Of a stretch of 64,000 nt of DNA, positions 41,838-50,452 are shown one piece after another. The notes beneath the pieces were generated by a model, which saw nothing but the letters and a program-made list of their open reading frames with translations, made no database searches and was not told the origin of the DNA. The position numbers and the translations under genes were made by a program. The stretch is from contig CANMRT010000002.1 of the NCBI GenBank assembly GCA_947500415.1, positions 310,001-374,000 of the forward strand, given 5' to 3'. Within the stretch, counting starts at the first letter, position 1. The number at the start of each line of letters is the position of its first letter. Source of the DNA: an uncultured Roseicyclus sp. (GTDB lineage: Bacteria > Pseudomonadota > Alphaproteobacteria > Rhodobacterales > Rhodobacteraceae).

Positions 41838-43388
41838 ATGCCAAGATTACATCATATGCTTGCTGCAGGTGCCGCGAGCCTTGCATTGACCACGGGGGCC
41901 ATTGCACAGGAAGACAGCACGCTTGTTGTGGGTTTGAGTACCGATATCAGCACGCTTGACCCGGCGCCGATTTCGTCGCGCGACAACTCCAATGTTGCAC
42001 GCCACATATTCGCAACGCTCTACACCATGAGCGGCGATGGCGAGGCATTGCCTGTATTGGCCAACAACCTCGAAATCTCGGATGATGGGTTGGAATATGT
42101 CTACACGCTGAACGAGGGCCTCACCTGCCATGATGGAGAAGCGCTGACAGCGGAGGATGCGGCCTATTCGTTCAACCGCGCCGCCGATCCCGAAAACGCC
42201 TTTACGGGCAACACGCCGGGCTTTGTCTTCAGCTCTATCGACTTCCAAAGCGCTGAAGCGCTTGATGATCTGCGCGTCCAGATCAACATCGGCGCGCCGA
42301 ACCCCATCGCGTTCGGCCTGATTGCCGAAGTGTTCATCCACTGCATGGACAGCTACGAGGCGATGACGCTTGACGAAGCGGCCAGCAACCCCGTCGGATC
42401 TGGTCTGTACCGCCTGGCCGAATGGCGTCGCGGGTCTGAGGTCGTGCTTGAGGCCGTCGAAGGCGCTGATGTGGGCTTCCAGAACATCATCTGGCGCATC
42501 ATTCCCGAAGCCTCCACCCGCTCGGCCGAGTTGATGGCTGGCAACGTGGACATCATCACCAATGTCGCGCCCGACCAAATGGATGTGATCAATGCCTCTG
42601 GCGTGGCGGAAGTGAACCCGATCCAGGGGACACGCCGCATGTATGTGGGCTTCAACCTGTCGGAGACCATGGCGCAAGAACCCGGTGGAGATGCGATCCA
42701 GGACCCCGATGTGCGCCGCGCGCTGCAATATGCGGTGGACGTGCCGACCATCTGTTCCGCCCTGCTCAATTTCGAGTGTGAGCGGATGACTGGCATCGTG
42801 AACCCGCCAAATGCCAACCAGAGCATTGAGCCCTACCCCTACGATCCGGAACTTGCTGAACAGCTTCTGGATGAAGCAGGCTGGCCCCGTGGCGATGATG
42901 GCATTCGCTTCTCCATCGCCTTCCAGGCCGGTCAGGGTCGCTACTTGAACGATGCCAATGTCGTGCAGGCCATCGCGCAGTACCTCAGCGATGTGGGTCT
43001 GGATGTTGATTTGCAGATCATGGAATGGTCCAGCGTCTATATCCCGATTATCCGCGAGCGGAACGCAGGCCCGCTCTACTTCATCGGGTCCGGTGGTGCA
43101 CTTTGGAGCCCGCTATACGACATGACCGATCTGGCGGCAGTCGACGCAGGTACCAACTACACCCATTGGGATGATCCGCGCTGGTTCGACCGTTGGGCGG
43201 ACATTGCGGCCGCCGAGACAGAGGAAGAGACCCGCGAAATTGTGGATGAGATGCTTCAGGTCTTCTACGACGACGGTCCTTGGTTGCACCTCTATTTCCA
43301 GCCGGACTTCTATGGTGTGAGCAATCGCATCAACTGGACCCCGCGACCGGATGAAAAGGTCTATCTCTGGGACGCCACGCTCAACTGA
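41838..43388 (+). CDS. Dipeptide-type ABC transporter substrate-binding protein
   Basis: This periplasmic binding protein of family 5 (DppA/OppA type) is 516 residues long. The N-terminal signal peptide is cleaved near residue 23 (TGAIA-QED), and there is no lipobox Cys. The conserved family-5 start, STLVVGLSTDISTLDP, follows. The ATG at 41838 has AAAGGA upstream; an earlier start at 41805 does not. It lies downstream of the regulator and completes the split importer (permeases left, ATPases right). It is followed by a terminator that marks the end of the cluster. Confidence 0.92.
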   Translation: MPRLHHMLAAGAASLALTTGAIAQEDSTLVVGLSTDISTLDPAPISSRDNSNVARHIFATLYTMSGDGEALPVLANNLEISDDGLEYVYTLNEGLTCHDGEALTAEDAAYSFNRAADPENAFTGNTPGFVFSSIDFQSAEALDDLRVQINIGAPNPIAFGLIAEVFIHCMDSYEAMTLDEAASNPVGSGLYRLAEWRRGSEVVLEAVEGADVGFQNIIWRIIPEASTRSAELMAGNVDIITNVAPDQMDVINASGVAEVNPIQGTRRMYVGFNLSETMAQEPGGDAIQDPDVRRALQYAVDVPTICSALLNFECERMTGIVNPPNANQSIEPYPYDPELAEQLLDEAGWPRGDDGIRFSIAFQAGQGRYLNDANVVQAIAQYLSDVGLDVDLQIMEWSSVYIPIIRERNAGPLYFIGSGGALWSPLYDMTDLAAVDAGTNYTHWDDPRWFDRWADIAAAETEEETREIVDEMLQVFYDDGPWLHLYFQPDFYGVSNRINWTPRPDEKVYLWDATLN

Positions 43389-43411
43389 TCCGAGCCTCTG
43401 ATGAAATGAAT

Positions 43412-43442
43412 GGGTGTCCGGCGTTCTGTCGGGCACCCTTTT
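43412..43442 (+). terminator. Intrinsic terminator of the binding-protein gene
   Basis: GGGTGTCC (43412-43419) pairs with GGGCACCC (43431-43438), with one G-U pair, and is followed by TTTT. Confidence 0.75.
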
Positions 43443-43898
43443 CGCTTTCGTTCAGGTGACCCCAGAACTCGTGAATTCAAGCGCCCATATCGGTGAAATC
43501 GAGCCAAAGTGCTTCGGGTCAACGATCCATTCCGAATGCGATACCCATGCGTCTCAGACAGTTGCCGAAAGTGCCCGGACATTGCGGGGATCGTGATCAA
43601 TCATCCTTAGTTCACGCTTGCGCAGCCAGCCAACCATCAAACGACCCACGATGATCTGAGCCCTGCGATATGAGCAAGTTTTGCCGTAGCACTTTAGCCA
43701 GGCTGACATACAACACACTGATATCTGATGGGCGCGGCGAGGCGTACTTTCCGCTATCATACCCTCAGCTTGGTGAGATCTCGGAGCCGTTCCAGACGCA
43801 ACGTTTTCAGTACGATCAAATCCCCACAACCGCCAAACTCCCGACAGAGTTCGCTAGAGGGCGATTTCATGTTGCACACATGGTGCACACGGCGCCAT

Positions 43899-43988
43899 TC
43901 AGCCCGGTGAAACTATGAAGGAACCCGCCCAATCCATCATTGGTGCGCAAGATAATCTCGCTGCCACAGAGGCTGTATTGGTAGGCAT
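43899..43988 (-). pseudogene. Stray dusA 5'-end fragment (attachment-site relic)
   Basis: A 29-codon frame beginning with ATG encodes SVAARLSCAPMMDW, matching the DusA N-terminus (AAARLSVAPMMDWTDRHC), then departs into AGSFIVSPG and a stop. The break point is immediately after the MMDW codons, where dusA-targeting elements recombine. Codon use is A/T-richer (AGA, TTA, GCA) than in the intact gene, while the encoded residues agree, so it is a diverged homologue and not a recent copy. It lies in the same orientation as dusA, 30.4 kb away. Confidence 0.7.
43925..43946. repeat. Right copy of putative dusA attachment core (22 bp)
   Basis: The + strand reads CCGCCCAATCCATCATTGGTGC. It matches the left copy at 13457-13478 in 19 of 22 bases and in the same orientation, as expected for attL/attR repeats flanking an integrated element. 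Confidence 0.6.
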
Positions 43989-44639
43989 TCTTGGGTCTTC
44001 TATGGTCCACGGGCCGGTCTTCGCGTCCAGGTTGCTCACATACTGCACATGAATTGGCGTGGTCTACCCCACCGAGCGCGAAGACAGGCGAATGGCGATG
44101 ATTGGGTGGGTTTGCGAACTCGCCGCTACCCCATCGCACAATCCCGAAGGATAACGAACGTTAAGAAACCGTGGCAGAGTTGCCCTGTAGCTTGCGATTT
44201 TCTCGTGCACGCAAACCGCTCTCTGGTTGGTGCAATTTCTGTGTCGCCCTACTCCTCCGTAGGCTACAAGGATTTCGCTTCTTGACCCACCGCCGATACC
44301 GGCCCTTCACGAGGCAAGCATCAAATGAGGGCATTCCAAAGAACACAGGGCAAAAGGCGCTCCGTCTCGACACACCGGGCGGCATGCTTTCATTTGCTGA
44401 AGGTGCAAAACGCAAGAGATTGGGGCGCAAGACCACTACTAACAACCGATCGCCAAGTGAGAGAAAGAAGCGTTCTCCCGTTGCAATTGCGATTGAGCGA
44501 AGATTGCGCAGCCTGGATCAAATCACCTTCGACCGGGGCTCTGAGAGCACGGAACGTGCGCAGCGCTTAGTTCGCAATTTGACTAGGTCATTTCTTGCGA
44601 GAGGACTAGAAAATTGCACTCGGGCTTTTCGACGTGTCA

Positions 44640-45344
44640 CTAAGTGCGCGAAGCCTCAAATTCCGCCCAGGCGGCGGTGAGTTTTTCGATATCGAAATCT
44701 GCACTTCGTGCCGGGCCAAGCACAATGGCCTCGCTGGCAATAACGGTCTCGATCGCTTGCTTGAGATCTCCGATGACATCCTCAGGGACTACCAATGCGC
44801 CATGGCGGTCGGCGTGGATCAACTCGTCCTGGCGCACTTCCATCCCCATGATCGAGACAGGGCCGCCAATATCGACCACATGCACAAAGCCGTGGCTGAC
44901 CCCAATGGAGCCCGCTAGAACCGGGAAACCCTCATCAATCACATCCAGATCGCGCATCACGCCATTGGTGACGGCACCCGCAAGGCCAAGGCCCTTGTGG
45001 ACGGCGACATGCACCTCGCCCCACCACCCGGCAATGCAATTGGGGTAGTCGCGGTCCTCGACCACAGCTGCCGTGGGCCCGTCGCCCTCGGCCATGGAGC
45101 GGAAGTACTCCATCCGCCGCGCGCGGATCGTAGCGGGGTCCTCATTGGGCGGGGCGAGGCCCGCAATACGCGCCGTGCGGGCACGCCCCACGATGGGTGG
45201 ATCGCCCGGTTTCGAATGCTGCATGGTGCCGCGCGTGAAGCGGTTGAAGCCGCGTTTGCCGTAGGCCACCTCGATGGCATTGCAGACCGTGGGCGTGTCG
45301 ACCTTGCGCAAAACGTCCAGCAAATCTTGGGGGATTTGGGTCAT
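44640..45344 (-). CDS. RraA-family protein (HMG/CHA aldolase-like)
   Basis: This 234-residue protein of the RraA/dimethylmenaquinone methyltransferase-like fold includes 4-hydroxy-4-methyl-2-oxoglutarate aldolases and oxaloacetate decarboxylases. The motif GAVTNGVMRDLDVI near residue 122 carries the Arg-Asp pair that binds substrate and metal in aldolases, and HADRHGALVVPED near 176 is also typical. As the last gene of a sugar-importer operon with a bicupin, a metabolic aldolase or decarboxylase role is more likely than RNase regulation. Its start overlaps the bicupin stop. Confidence 0.85.
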   Translation of the reverse strand: MTQIPQDLLDVLRKVDTPTVCNAIEVAYGKRGFNRFTRGTMQHSKPGDPPIVGRARTARIAGLAPPNEDPATIRARRMEYFRSMAEGDGPTAAVVEDRDYPNCIAGWWGEVHVAVHKGLGLAGAVTNGVMRDLDVIDEGFPVLAGSIGVSHGFVHVVDIGGPVSIMGMEVRQDELIHADRHGALVVPEDVIGDLKQAIETVIASEAIVLGPARSADFDIEKLTAAWAEFEASRT

Positions 45345-46315
45345 GTGAGCTCCATCGTGGGGCCTGCGGGATCGTCGGTGGTGCGGATGCGATAAAGACT
45401 TGCCTCGCCCGTCATCGACGGTGTGAGGCTGCGTTTGAGGCCCACGGGCACGTTGCAGGTATCACCCGGGTTCAGCAGCGCCTCGCCGCCGTCCCATTCC
45501 AGCCGCCAATGGCCGCGCATCGGCATCAGCACCTCGGGCAAGTCGCAGGTGTAGGCCTCGGACAGAGAGCCTCGGGTGATGCAATCCACTTCAAACCCCG
45601 GACGGTCGCGCAGCTTTGCCTCTGCGCCGATCACTTTGGCGGGCGCGCGGTCGGCCAGCGCCATCAGGTCCAGATAGCGGGCCACGTAATGGGGCACGAC
45701 TTGCGCCGTCGTGGGCTCGGGGAAGGCTTTCAGCTCATCGTCTGTCAGCAGCGGCATAGGGTTCACGCCGTCGGGCAGCGCCTCGCCCTTCTTGGTGTCG
45801 TAGAGCCGCCCGGTCTCGGCCAGCACCAGCCCATGATCCGCCGCGTCCTGGATCACCTGAGGTGCCCAAAGCACGCCGCCACCCGCATCATCGCCGCCAA
45901 GGACGGCCATGATCATTCCATAGTCGGTCCCGATATTCTCGAACCCGCGGAAAATGCCGGTGGGGATGTTGATGATATCGCCTTCTTCCAGCGTGACTTC
46001 GCCCGCATCGCCCCAGCGGCCCCAGAAGAACCGCCAGCGGCCCTTGAGGACGAAGAACACCTCCGCCGTGCGGTGCGAATGGAGCGAGTTCCGGCACTTG
46101 GGCGGTTGCCCCGCAGCCCCGATGTTGAAGCCGATTTTGTCGGCGATATGGACGTGCTGATCGGGGGATTCAGAGACGCCCCCGCCAATGATGGTGAAGT
46201 TCTCTTTCTGGTCGCTGCCCGGCGTATGGGCGTCGATAAACGCTGTTTTACAAGGCTTTAGATCGCCGTAGCGGACGATGTTCTGCTCCATCTGGAGCAC
46301 GTTAAGGTCTTTCAT
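45341..46315 (-). CDS. Bicupin-domain protein
   Basis: This 324-residue protein has two cupin barrels. The first, near residues 60-130, has the metal-type motif HSHRTAEVFFVLKGRWRFFWG then GDIINIPTGIFRGFEN; the second, near 245-300, is degenerate, with no clear His pair. Such proteins include ring-cleaving dioxygenases (gentisate type), isomerases and lyases, so the activity cannot be named. ATG 46315 has an excellent AAAGGAGG 6 nt upstream; a longer frame to 46543 lies inside the neighbouring gene and is rejected. Confidence 0.8.
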   Translation of the reverse strand: MKDLNVLQMEQNIVRYGDLKPCKTAFIDAHTPGSDQKENFTIIGGGVSESPDQHVHIADKIGFNIGAAGQPPKCRNSLHSHRTAEVFFVLKGRWRFFWGRWGDAGEVTLEEGDIINIPTGIFRGFENIGTDYGMIMAVLGGDDAGGGVLWAPQVIQDAADHGLVLAETGRLYDTKKGEALPDGVNPMPLLTDDELKAFPEPTTAQVVPHYVARYLDLMALADRAPAKVIGAEAKLRDRPGFEVDCITRGSLSEAYTCDLPEVLMPMRGHWRLEWDGGEALLNPGDTCNVPVGLKRSLTPSMTGEASLYRIRTTDDPAGPTMELT

Positions 46316-46334
46316 GTCGTCCTCCTTTAATGCC

Positions 46335-47477
46335 TCAGACCACGGGGTCCGGTGCCAGTTGCCGCAGCAGGTCAAATTCGTTGAACTGCATCCATTCCTC
46401 AGTGATCGTCTCGCCCACGATCTTGTGTTGGGTGATGCCCCAGATGCGGACCTCGCGGCCCGTGGGCGCGCCATAGGGGCCGTGCCCGCCGTGGGTGGCC
46501 GTGGCGCTCCAGCGTAGGGACGACCACGTCGTGCCCTGGCCATCCTCCATGTAATACAGCGCCTCGGGCTCGAAGCTCAGGTCGGGGAACATCGCCAGTA
46601 GCGACAGTAGTGCGGACTGGTACTGCGCGAGGCTGCGGTAGCTGCGGTTCGTGGGGCCTTGGTAATTCAGCGCGGGCGCATAGGCGCGGGTGAGCCGCGA
46701 GAGCATTCGGCGGTTCCACACGTCCTGCGTCATGGAACAGAGGAAATCAGCGACATCAAACGGCCCGTCGCCGCGCAGGGCACCATGGGCGGGCTTTCCC
46801 TGCCCCGGCACGCGCGTGCGTCCAGAGGCTGCGAAAAGCGGATCAGTGTCGATGTTCGTGGCCCGTGCCGCGGCGGCCAAGGCCCTGAGATCAAAGCCCA
46901 ATTGCTGCAGAGTCGCGCCGAGGTTGTACTGGACGTGTTCCTCGAAGATCTCGTTCTCACGGGCGACGCAATTGGCGATGCACCAGACGTTGACGGGCCG
47001 CATGGTGGGTGGCCCCCAGCGTGAGAACCCGGTGTTGGTGCCCTTGATGACGGTGCGGTGGGAAGTGTGGAAACCAGTGGCGGCATCACCGGCCCAGATC
47101 ACCTCATCGGCGTAGAGTTTCACATCGGGAAACGCGTTGATCGTGTGGGTGGTGTCGGCCACGATCTTGTCGCGCCCATATTGCAGGCCAACGTCATCCC
47201 ACACCCGGCAATTATGCGCGTAGGTGTCGTAGATGTAACCGATGTCCTTCTCTTCCCAGATCTGGTGGGTGATGCGGACGATGTAGTCGATGATGTTGAG
47301 GTACTGGTCCTCAAACCCGGTCATGTCTTGCTTGGTGCCTTGGCCTTTGGCCAAGAACCTGTCCGTGCCGCCGCGCGTGTAATCGTGCAGCGAGACGCTG
47401 AGGTCGCGCGGCATCAGCTCGCGCGGGACGGCGAGCAGGGCGTGATCGGGTCTGGCTTTTGCGGGGACTTTGGCCAT
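46335..47477 (-). CDS. SnoaL-like (ester cyclase/NTF2-fold) double-domain protein
   Basis: This 380-residue protein has two repeats of the NTF2-like cone fold. Each contains a YxxxxH/W-type entrance and phrases like HKIVGETITEEW(MQFNE) and (ARENEIFEEHVQYN), which are typical of SnoaL-like polyketide cyclases and related hydratases. Related genes are often linked to sugar or aromatic catabolism with unknown activity. ATG 47477 overlaps the preceding stop (TGATG) and has GGGAGG upstream. It sits directly after the ABC ATPase in the operon. Confidence 0.75.
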   Translation of the reverse strand: MAKVPAKARPDHALLAVPRELMPRDLSVSLHDYTRGGTDRFLAKGQGTKQDMTGFEDQYLNIIDYIVRITHQIWEEKDIGYIYDTYAHNCRVWDDVGLQYGRDKIVADTTHTINAFPDVKLYADEVIWAGDAATGFHTSHRTVIKGTNTGFSRWGPPTMRPVNVWCIANCVARENEIFEEHVQYNLGATLQQLGFDLRALAAAARATNIDTDPLFAASGRTRVPGQGKPAHGALRGDGPFDVADFLCSMTQDVWNRRMLSRLTRAYAPALNYQGPTNRSYRSLAQYQSALLSLLAMFPDLSFEPEALYYMEDGQGTTWSSLRWSATATHGGHGPYGAPTGREVRIWGITQHKIVGETITEEWMQFNEFDLLRQLAPDPVV

Positions 47478-48544
47478 CAGGCGCCTCCCATGCGGATGCG
47501 GTCGCCGCTTTCGGGATCGAACAGATAAAGGTGGTCGGGATTCAGCTTGATGCCCACCACATCGTCCTGCTCTTTGCGCAGGTGGCGGTCGCCCCGCGCA
47601 ATGACGCGCTGCTTGCCCCATTGCACCGTCAGAAGCGTGCTTTCACCTGTGTTCTCAAAGGCATAGATCGTCACGTCAATGTCGCCTTCGCCCGCGTCAT
47701 GGACGCTCATGTCATCCGCGCGGACGCCCAGAATGGCGCTTTCGCGGTCGGGGCCGCCGATGCCTACCAGCTTGGTGCCGCCGGTGGTGATGAACATGCC
47801 GGATTGGACGGAACCGTTGATCAAATTCATTGCCGGAGAGCCGATGAAGCCTGCGACGAACATGTTGGCGGGGTCGTTGTAGATGTCGTCGGGTGTTCCG
47901 AGCTGCTGGATGATCCCGTGGCGCATAACGGCGACGCGGTCGGCCAGTGTCATCGCCTCAATCTGGTCGTGGGTGACGTAGACCGTGGTAATCTGCAATG
48001 CGCGAGAGAGGTGCTTCAGTTCGGCCCGCATAGTCACGCGCAGCTTGGCGTCGAGGTTGGACAGAGGCTCATCCATCAGGAACACTTTGGGTGTGCGTAC
48101 AATGGCGCGGGCGAGCGCTACGCGTTGGCGTTGACCACCGGAGAGCGCTTTGGGCTTTCTGTGAAGAAATTCAGTGAGTTCCACCTGTTCCGCGGCACGT
48201 TCTACCCTCGGCTTGATATCCGCCTTGGGGGTGCCGCGCACCTTCAGCGGATAGGCGATATTGTCGTAGATCGTCATGTGCGGATAGAGGCCGTAGTTCT
48301 GAAAAACCATTGCCACATCACGGTCCTTCGGCAGGTCGTCGTTGACCATGCGGTCGCCGATCCAGATCTCTCCTGCCGTGGGGTCTTCCAGCCCCGCAAT
48401 CATCCGCATTGTCGTTGTCTTGCCGCAGCCTGAGGGGCCAAGCAGAACAAGAAATTCCTCGTCGTGGATATCGAGCGACTGGTCATCAACCCCGATGAAA
48501 TCGCCCCAGCGTTTGGTAAGGTTTTTGAGCCGGATTTCAGCCAT
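47477..48544 (-). CDS. Carbohydrate ABC transporter ATPase (UgpC/MalK family)
   Basis: This 355-residue ATPase has Walker A GPSGCGKT at residues 36-43, the signature LSGGQRQRVALARAI near 135, Walker B VFLMDEPLSNLD near 155, and a C-terminal TOBE/regulatory region. It energises the two permeases encoded upstream. A 99-bp gap with an array of phased repeats separates it from the permease gene, unlike the tight junctions elsewhere in this operon, so it may have its own control. Confidence 0.92.
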   Translation of the reverse strand: MAEIRLKNLTKRWGDFIGVDDQSLDIHDEEFLVLLGPSGCGKTTTMRMIAGLEDPTAGEIWIGDRMVNDDLPKDRDVAMVFQNYGLYPHMTIYDNIAYPLKVRGTPKADIKPRVERAAEQVELTEFLHRKPKALSGGQRQRVALARAIVRTPKVFLMDEPLSNLDAKLRVTMRAELKHLSRALQITTVYVTHDQIEAMTLADRVAVMRHGIIQQLGTPDDIYNDPANMFVAGFIGSPAMNLINGSVQSGMFITTGGTKLVGIGGPDRESAILGVRADDMSVHDAGEGDIDVTIYAFENTGESTLLTVQWGKQRVIARGDRHLRKEQDDVVGIKLNPDHLYLFDPESGDRIRMGGA

Positions 48545-48563
48545 GGAATGGGGCCTTTCGCGG

Positions 48564-48614
48564 TGTAGTGAACCTGTAGTTTTTCTGTAGTTTTTCTGTA
48601 ACTACACTTGTAGT
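48564..48614. repeat. Array of helically phased TGTAGT repeats in the operon gap
   Basis: TGTAGT occurs at 48564, 48575 and 48586, a variant TGTAAC at 48597, and TGTAGT again at 48609: spacings 11, 11, 11 and 12 bp, about one DNA turn. The last two units also make the palindrome ACTACA-CT-TGTAGT (48601-48614). Direct repeats with 11-bp period are the binding pattern of OmpR/PhoB-type response regulators, whose box is CTGTCAT-N4. The array lies upstream of the ATPase ATG, inverted relative to transcription. Confidence 0.6.
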
Positions 48615-48643
48615 GCACCTTGCGGCGCCCGATTGACCCGAAA

Positions 48644-49528
48644 TCATCGCACGGCCCCCATCGTCATGCCCTGAACGAAGTACTTTCGGATCGCCAAAGC
48701 GAGCACGAACATCGGCGCCATGATGATGATCCCGGCAGCCGACAGCAGGTTCCACAAGTCGCCCTCCTCGCCCCTAAACAGTGCCAAGCCGATGGGGAGT
48801 GTCACGGCGTCCCGGTTCGTAAGGAACAGCGCAAAGAGGAACTCGTTCCACGCCAAGATGAAGCAGAAGATCGAGGCCGTGACCAAGCCGGGGGCGGCCA
48901 TTGGCAAGACGATGTTCTTGATGACCTGCAACCGGGAGGAGCCGTCGACCATAGCGGCCTCTTCCGTGTCCATGGGGATGCCGTCGATGAAGCCTTTGAT
49001 CATCCAGATCGCGAAGGGCATGACGATAGCGAGGTTCACCATAATGAGACCGATGCGGGTGTCCAGCAGCCCGAGGTCGCGGAACATGATGAAAAACGGG
49101 AGGATGATCACAACCGCAGGCACGAATTGCGTGGCGAGGATGACAACGAGGATCGTTGTTTCGAACTTCAGGCGGAAGCGTGAGAATGAATAGGCTGCCA
49201 TGGTCGCGATGGGAATGGCGAAGGCGACGGTGACGAAAGCCACAATGGTCGAGTTGTAGAGCTTTGCGCCGAGATTGTAGGGCTCTTCAAAAACGGTGCC
49301 GTAGTTCTCTAGCGTTGGGGTGAAGAACAGGCGCAGTTGGTAGACCTCGACGTGGGATTTGAACGACGCGAGGAAGATCCAGATGATCGGGACGAGCATG
49401 ACGAAGGCGGCAAGCACAATCAGGATCGCTTGAATGCTGCGCCAGAACCGCTGTTTGCGTTTGCCGGTCCAGAATTCCGAGGCCTGCGCTTCGGACAATT
49501 CGATTTCGGGCGTGGTTTGATCTGTCAT
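48644..49528 (-). CDS. Carbohydrate ABC transporter permease (MalG/UgpE type)
   Basis: This 294-residue permease has six predicted helices and the EAA motif EEAAMVDGSSRLQVIKNIVLPMAAPG near residue 190. It forms the membrane channel together with the upstream permease, whose stop overlaps its start (ATGA). The N-terminal 30 residues are polar and cytoplasmic. The family imports sugars, polyols or glycerol-3-phosphate, and the substrate here is unknown. Confidence 0.9.
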   Translation of the reverse strand: MTDQTTPEIELSEAQASEFWTGKRKQRFWRSIQAILIVLAAFVMLVPIIWIFLASFKSHVEVYQLRLFFTPTLENYGTVFEEPYNLGAKLYNSTIVAFVTVAFAIPIATMAAYSFSRFRLKFETTILVVILATQFVPAVVIILPFFIMFRDLGLLDTRIGLIMVNLAIVMPFAIWMIKGFIDGIPMDTEEAAMVDGSSRLQVIKNIVLPMAAPGLVTASIFCFILAWNEFLFALFLTNRDAVTLPIGLALFRGEEGDLWNLLSAAGIIIMAPMFVLALAIRKYFVQGMTMGAVR

Positions 49529-50433
49529 GCGCCGTCATCCTTCTTGAAGACAAACTTGGCGTAGAAATACGTCAGCACCATCATCGGGATCACCATCAGC
49601 CACGCCACCGAAGCCGCGTAGCCGACCTGCCCGTAGCGGGTGGAGGTGATGTAGATGTAGTGGCTAAGGGTTTGCGTCGCGGTGCCGGGCCCGCCGTTTG
49701 TCAGCATGAAGACCTGGTCAAACGTCTTGAGGCTGAAAATCGCCTTTAGAATGATGACGACGGCCAGAACCGGCAGAAGCTGCGGCAGGGTCACGTCCTT
49801 GAAGACGCGCCAGCCGCTCGCGCCATCAACCTGAGCAGCCTCGATTGTATCTTGCGGAACGGACGCGAGGCCCCCGATCAGCACGAGGGTCAGGAACGGG
49901 ATCCAGCCCCAGACGTCGGCCATGACAATGACGGCGAAAGCGAGGTCCGGGTTGGCGAGCCAGCTGACATCGGCCAAAGGCGGGAACACCACGCCGAAGA
50001 AGGCGTCGAACAGACCAAATTCGGGATTGAACATGAAGCGGAAGGACACGCCGATCAGCGCGGGGGACATGGCGAAAGGCAGGATCAACAGGGTCTGCAC
50101 CCCGGACCGCAGCTTTCCGCCCGGCGCTAGAAGCATCGCCAGGCCAAGGGCGAAGGCGGTGGTCAGGACCACCGTCACGACGGTGTAAAGGCCCGTGACG
50201 TAGACGGAATTCCAGAATGGCGGCTCGTATAGGAACGCCCAAGTGTAGTTTTCAAACCCCAGCCAGTTCTGGGGAAAATCACCTCGGTCCGTGCGGCCTT
50301 GGTAAAACGAAAAGCGCAAGCTTTCGATCAAGGGCCAGACGGCAGTCGCAAAGACCACCAAGACCGCTGGCAACACCAGCAGGTATTTCAGGGTTCGATC
50401 ACGCATGGTGGGCATGGGCGGGATGTGTGACAC
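49525..50433 (-). CDS. Carbohydrate ABC transporter permease (MalF/UgpA type)
   Basis: This 302-residue permease has six predicted helices and the EAA loop (TIEAAQVDGASGWRVFKDVTLPQL near residue 200). The start is uncertain: a GTG at 50433 has GAGGGGG about 5 nt upstream, while ATGs at 50415 and 50406 lack a site. The upstream neighbour is the binding-protein gene, which ends 20 bp away. Confidence 0.88.
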   Translation of the reverse strand: MSHIPPMPTMRDRTLKYLLVLPAVLVVFATAVWPLIESLRFSFYQGRTDRGDFPQNWLGFENYTWAFLYEPPFWNSVYVTGLYTVVTVVLTTAFALGLAMLLAPGGKLRSGVQTLLILPFAMSPALIGVSFRFMFNPEFGLFDAFFGVVFPPLADVSWLANPDLAFAVIVMADVWGWIPFLTLVLIGGLASVPQDTIEAAQVDGASGWRVFKDVTLPQLLPVLAVVIILKAIFSLKTFDQVFMLTNGGPGTATQTLSHYIYITSTRYGQVGYAASVAWLMVIPMMVLTYFYAKFVFKKDDGA

Positions 50434-50452
50434 CCCGCCCCCTCATCTGAGG

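Larger units (their letters stand above)
43443..44639. other. 1.2-kb low-coding region at the right border of the catabolic cluster
   Basis: No convincing complete gene is seen. Base composition is visibly less GC-rich than the flanks, and the short open frames have unnatural composition. The only recognisable piece is the dusA 5'-like fragment at 43899-43988. This is what is expected from eroded ends of an integrated element. Confidence 0.5.

Noticed and set aside
44171-44680. Open frame with a TFDRGSE segment reminiscent of IS30-type transposases
   Set aside because: Only one short motif matches; the preceding and following residues do not fit and no inverted repeats are seen.
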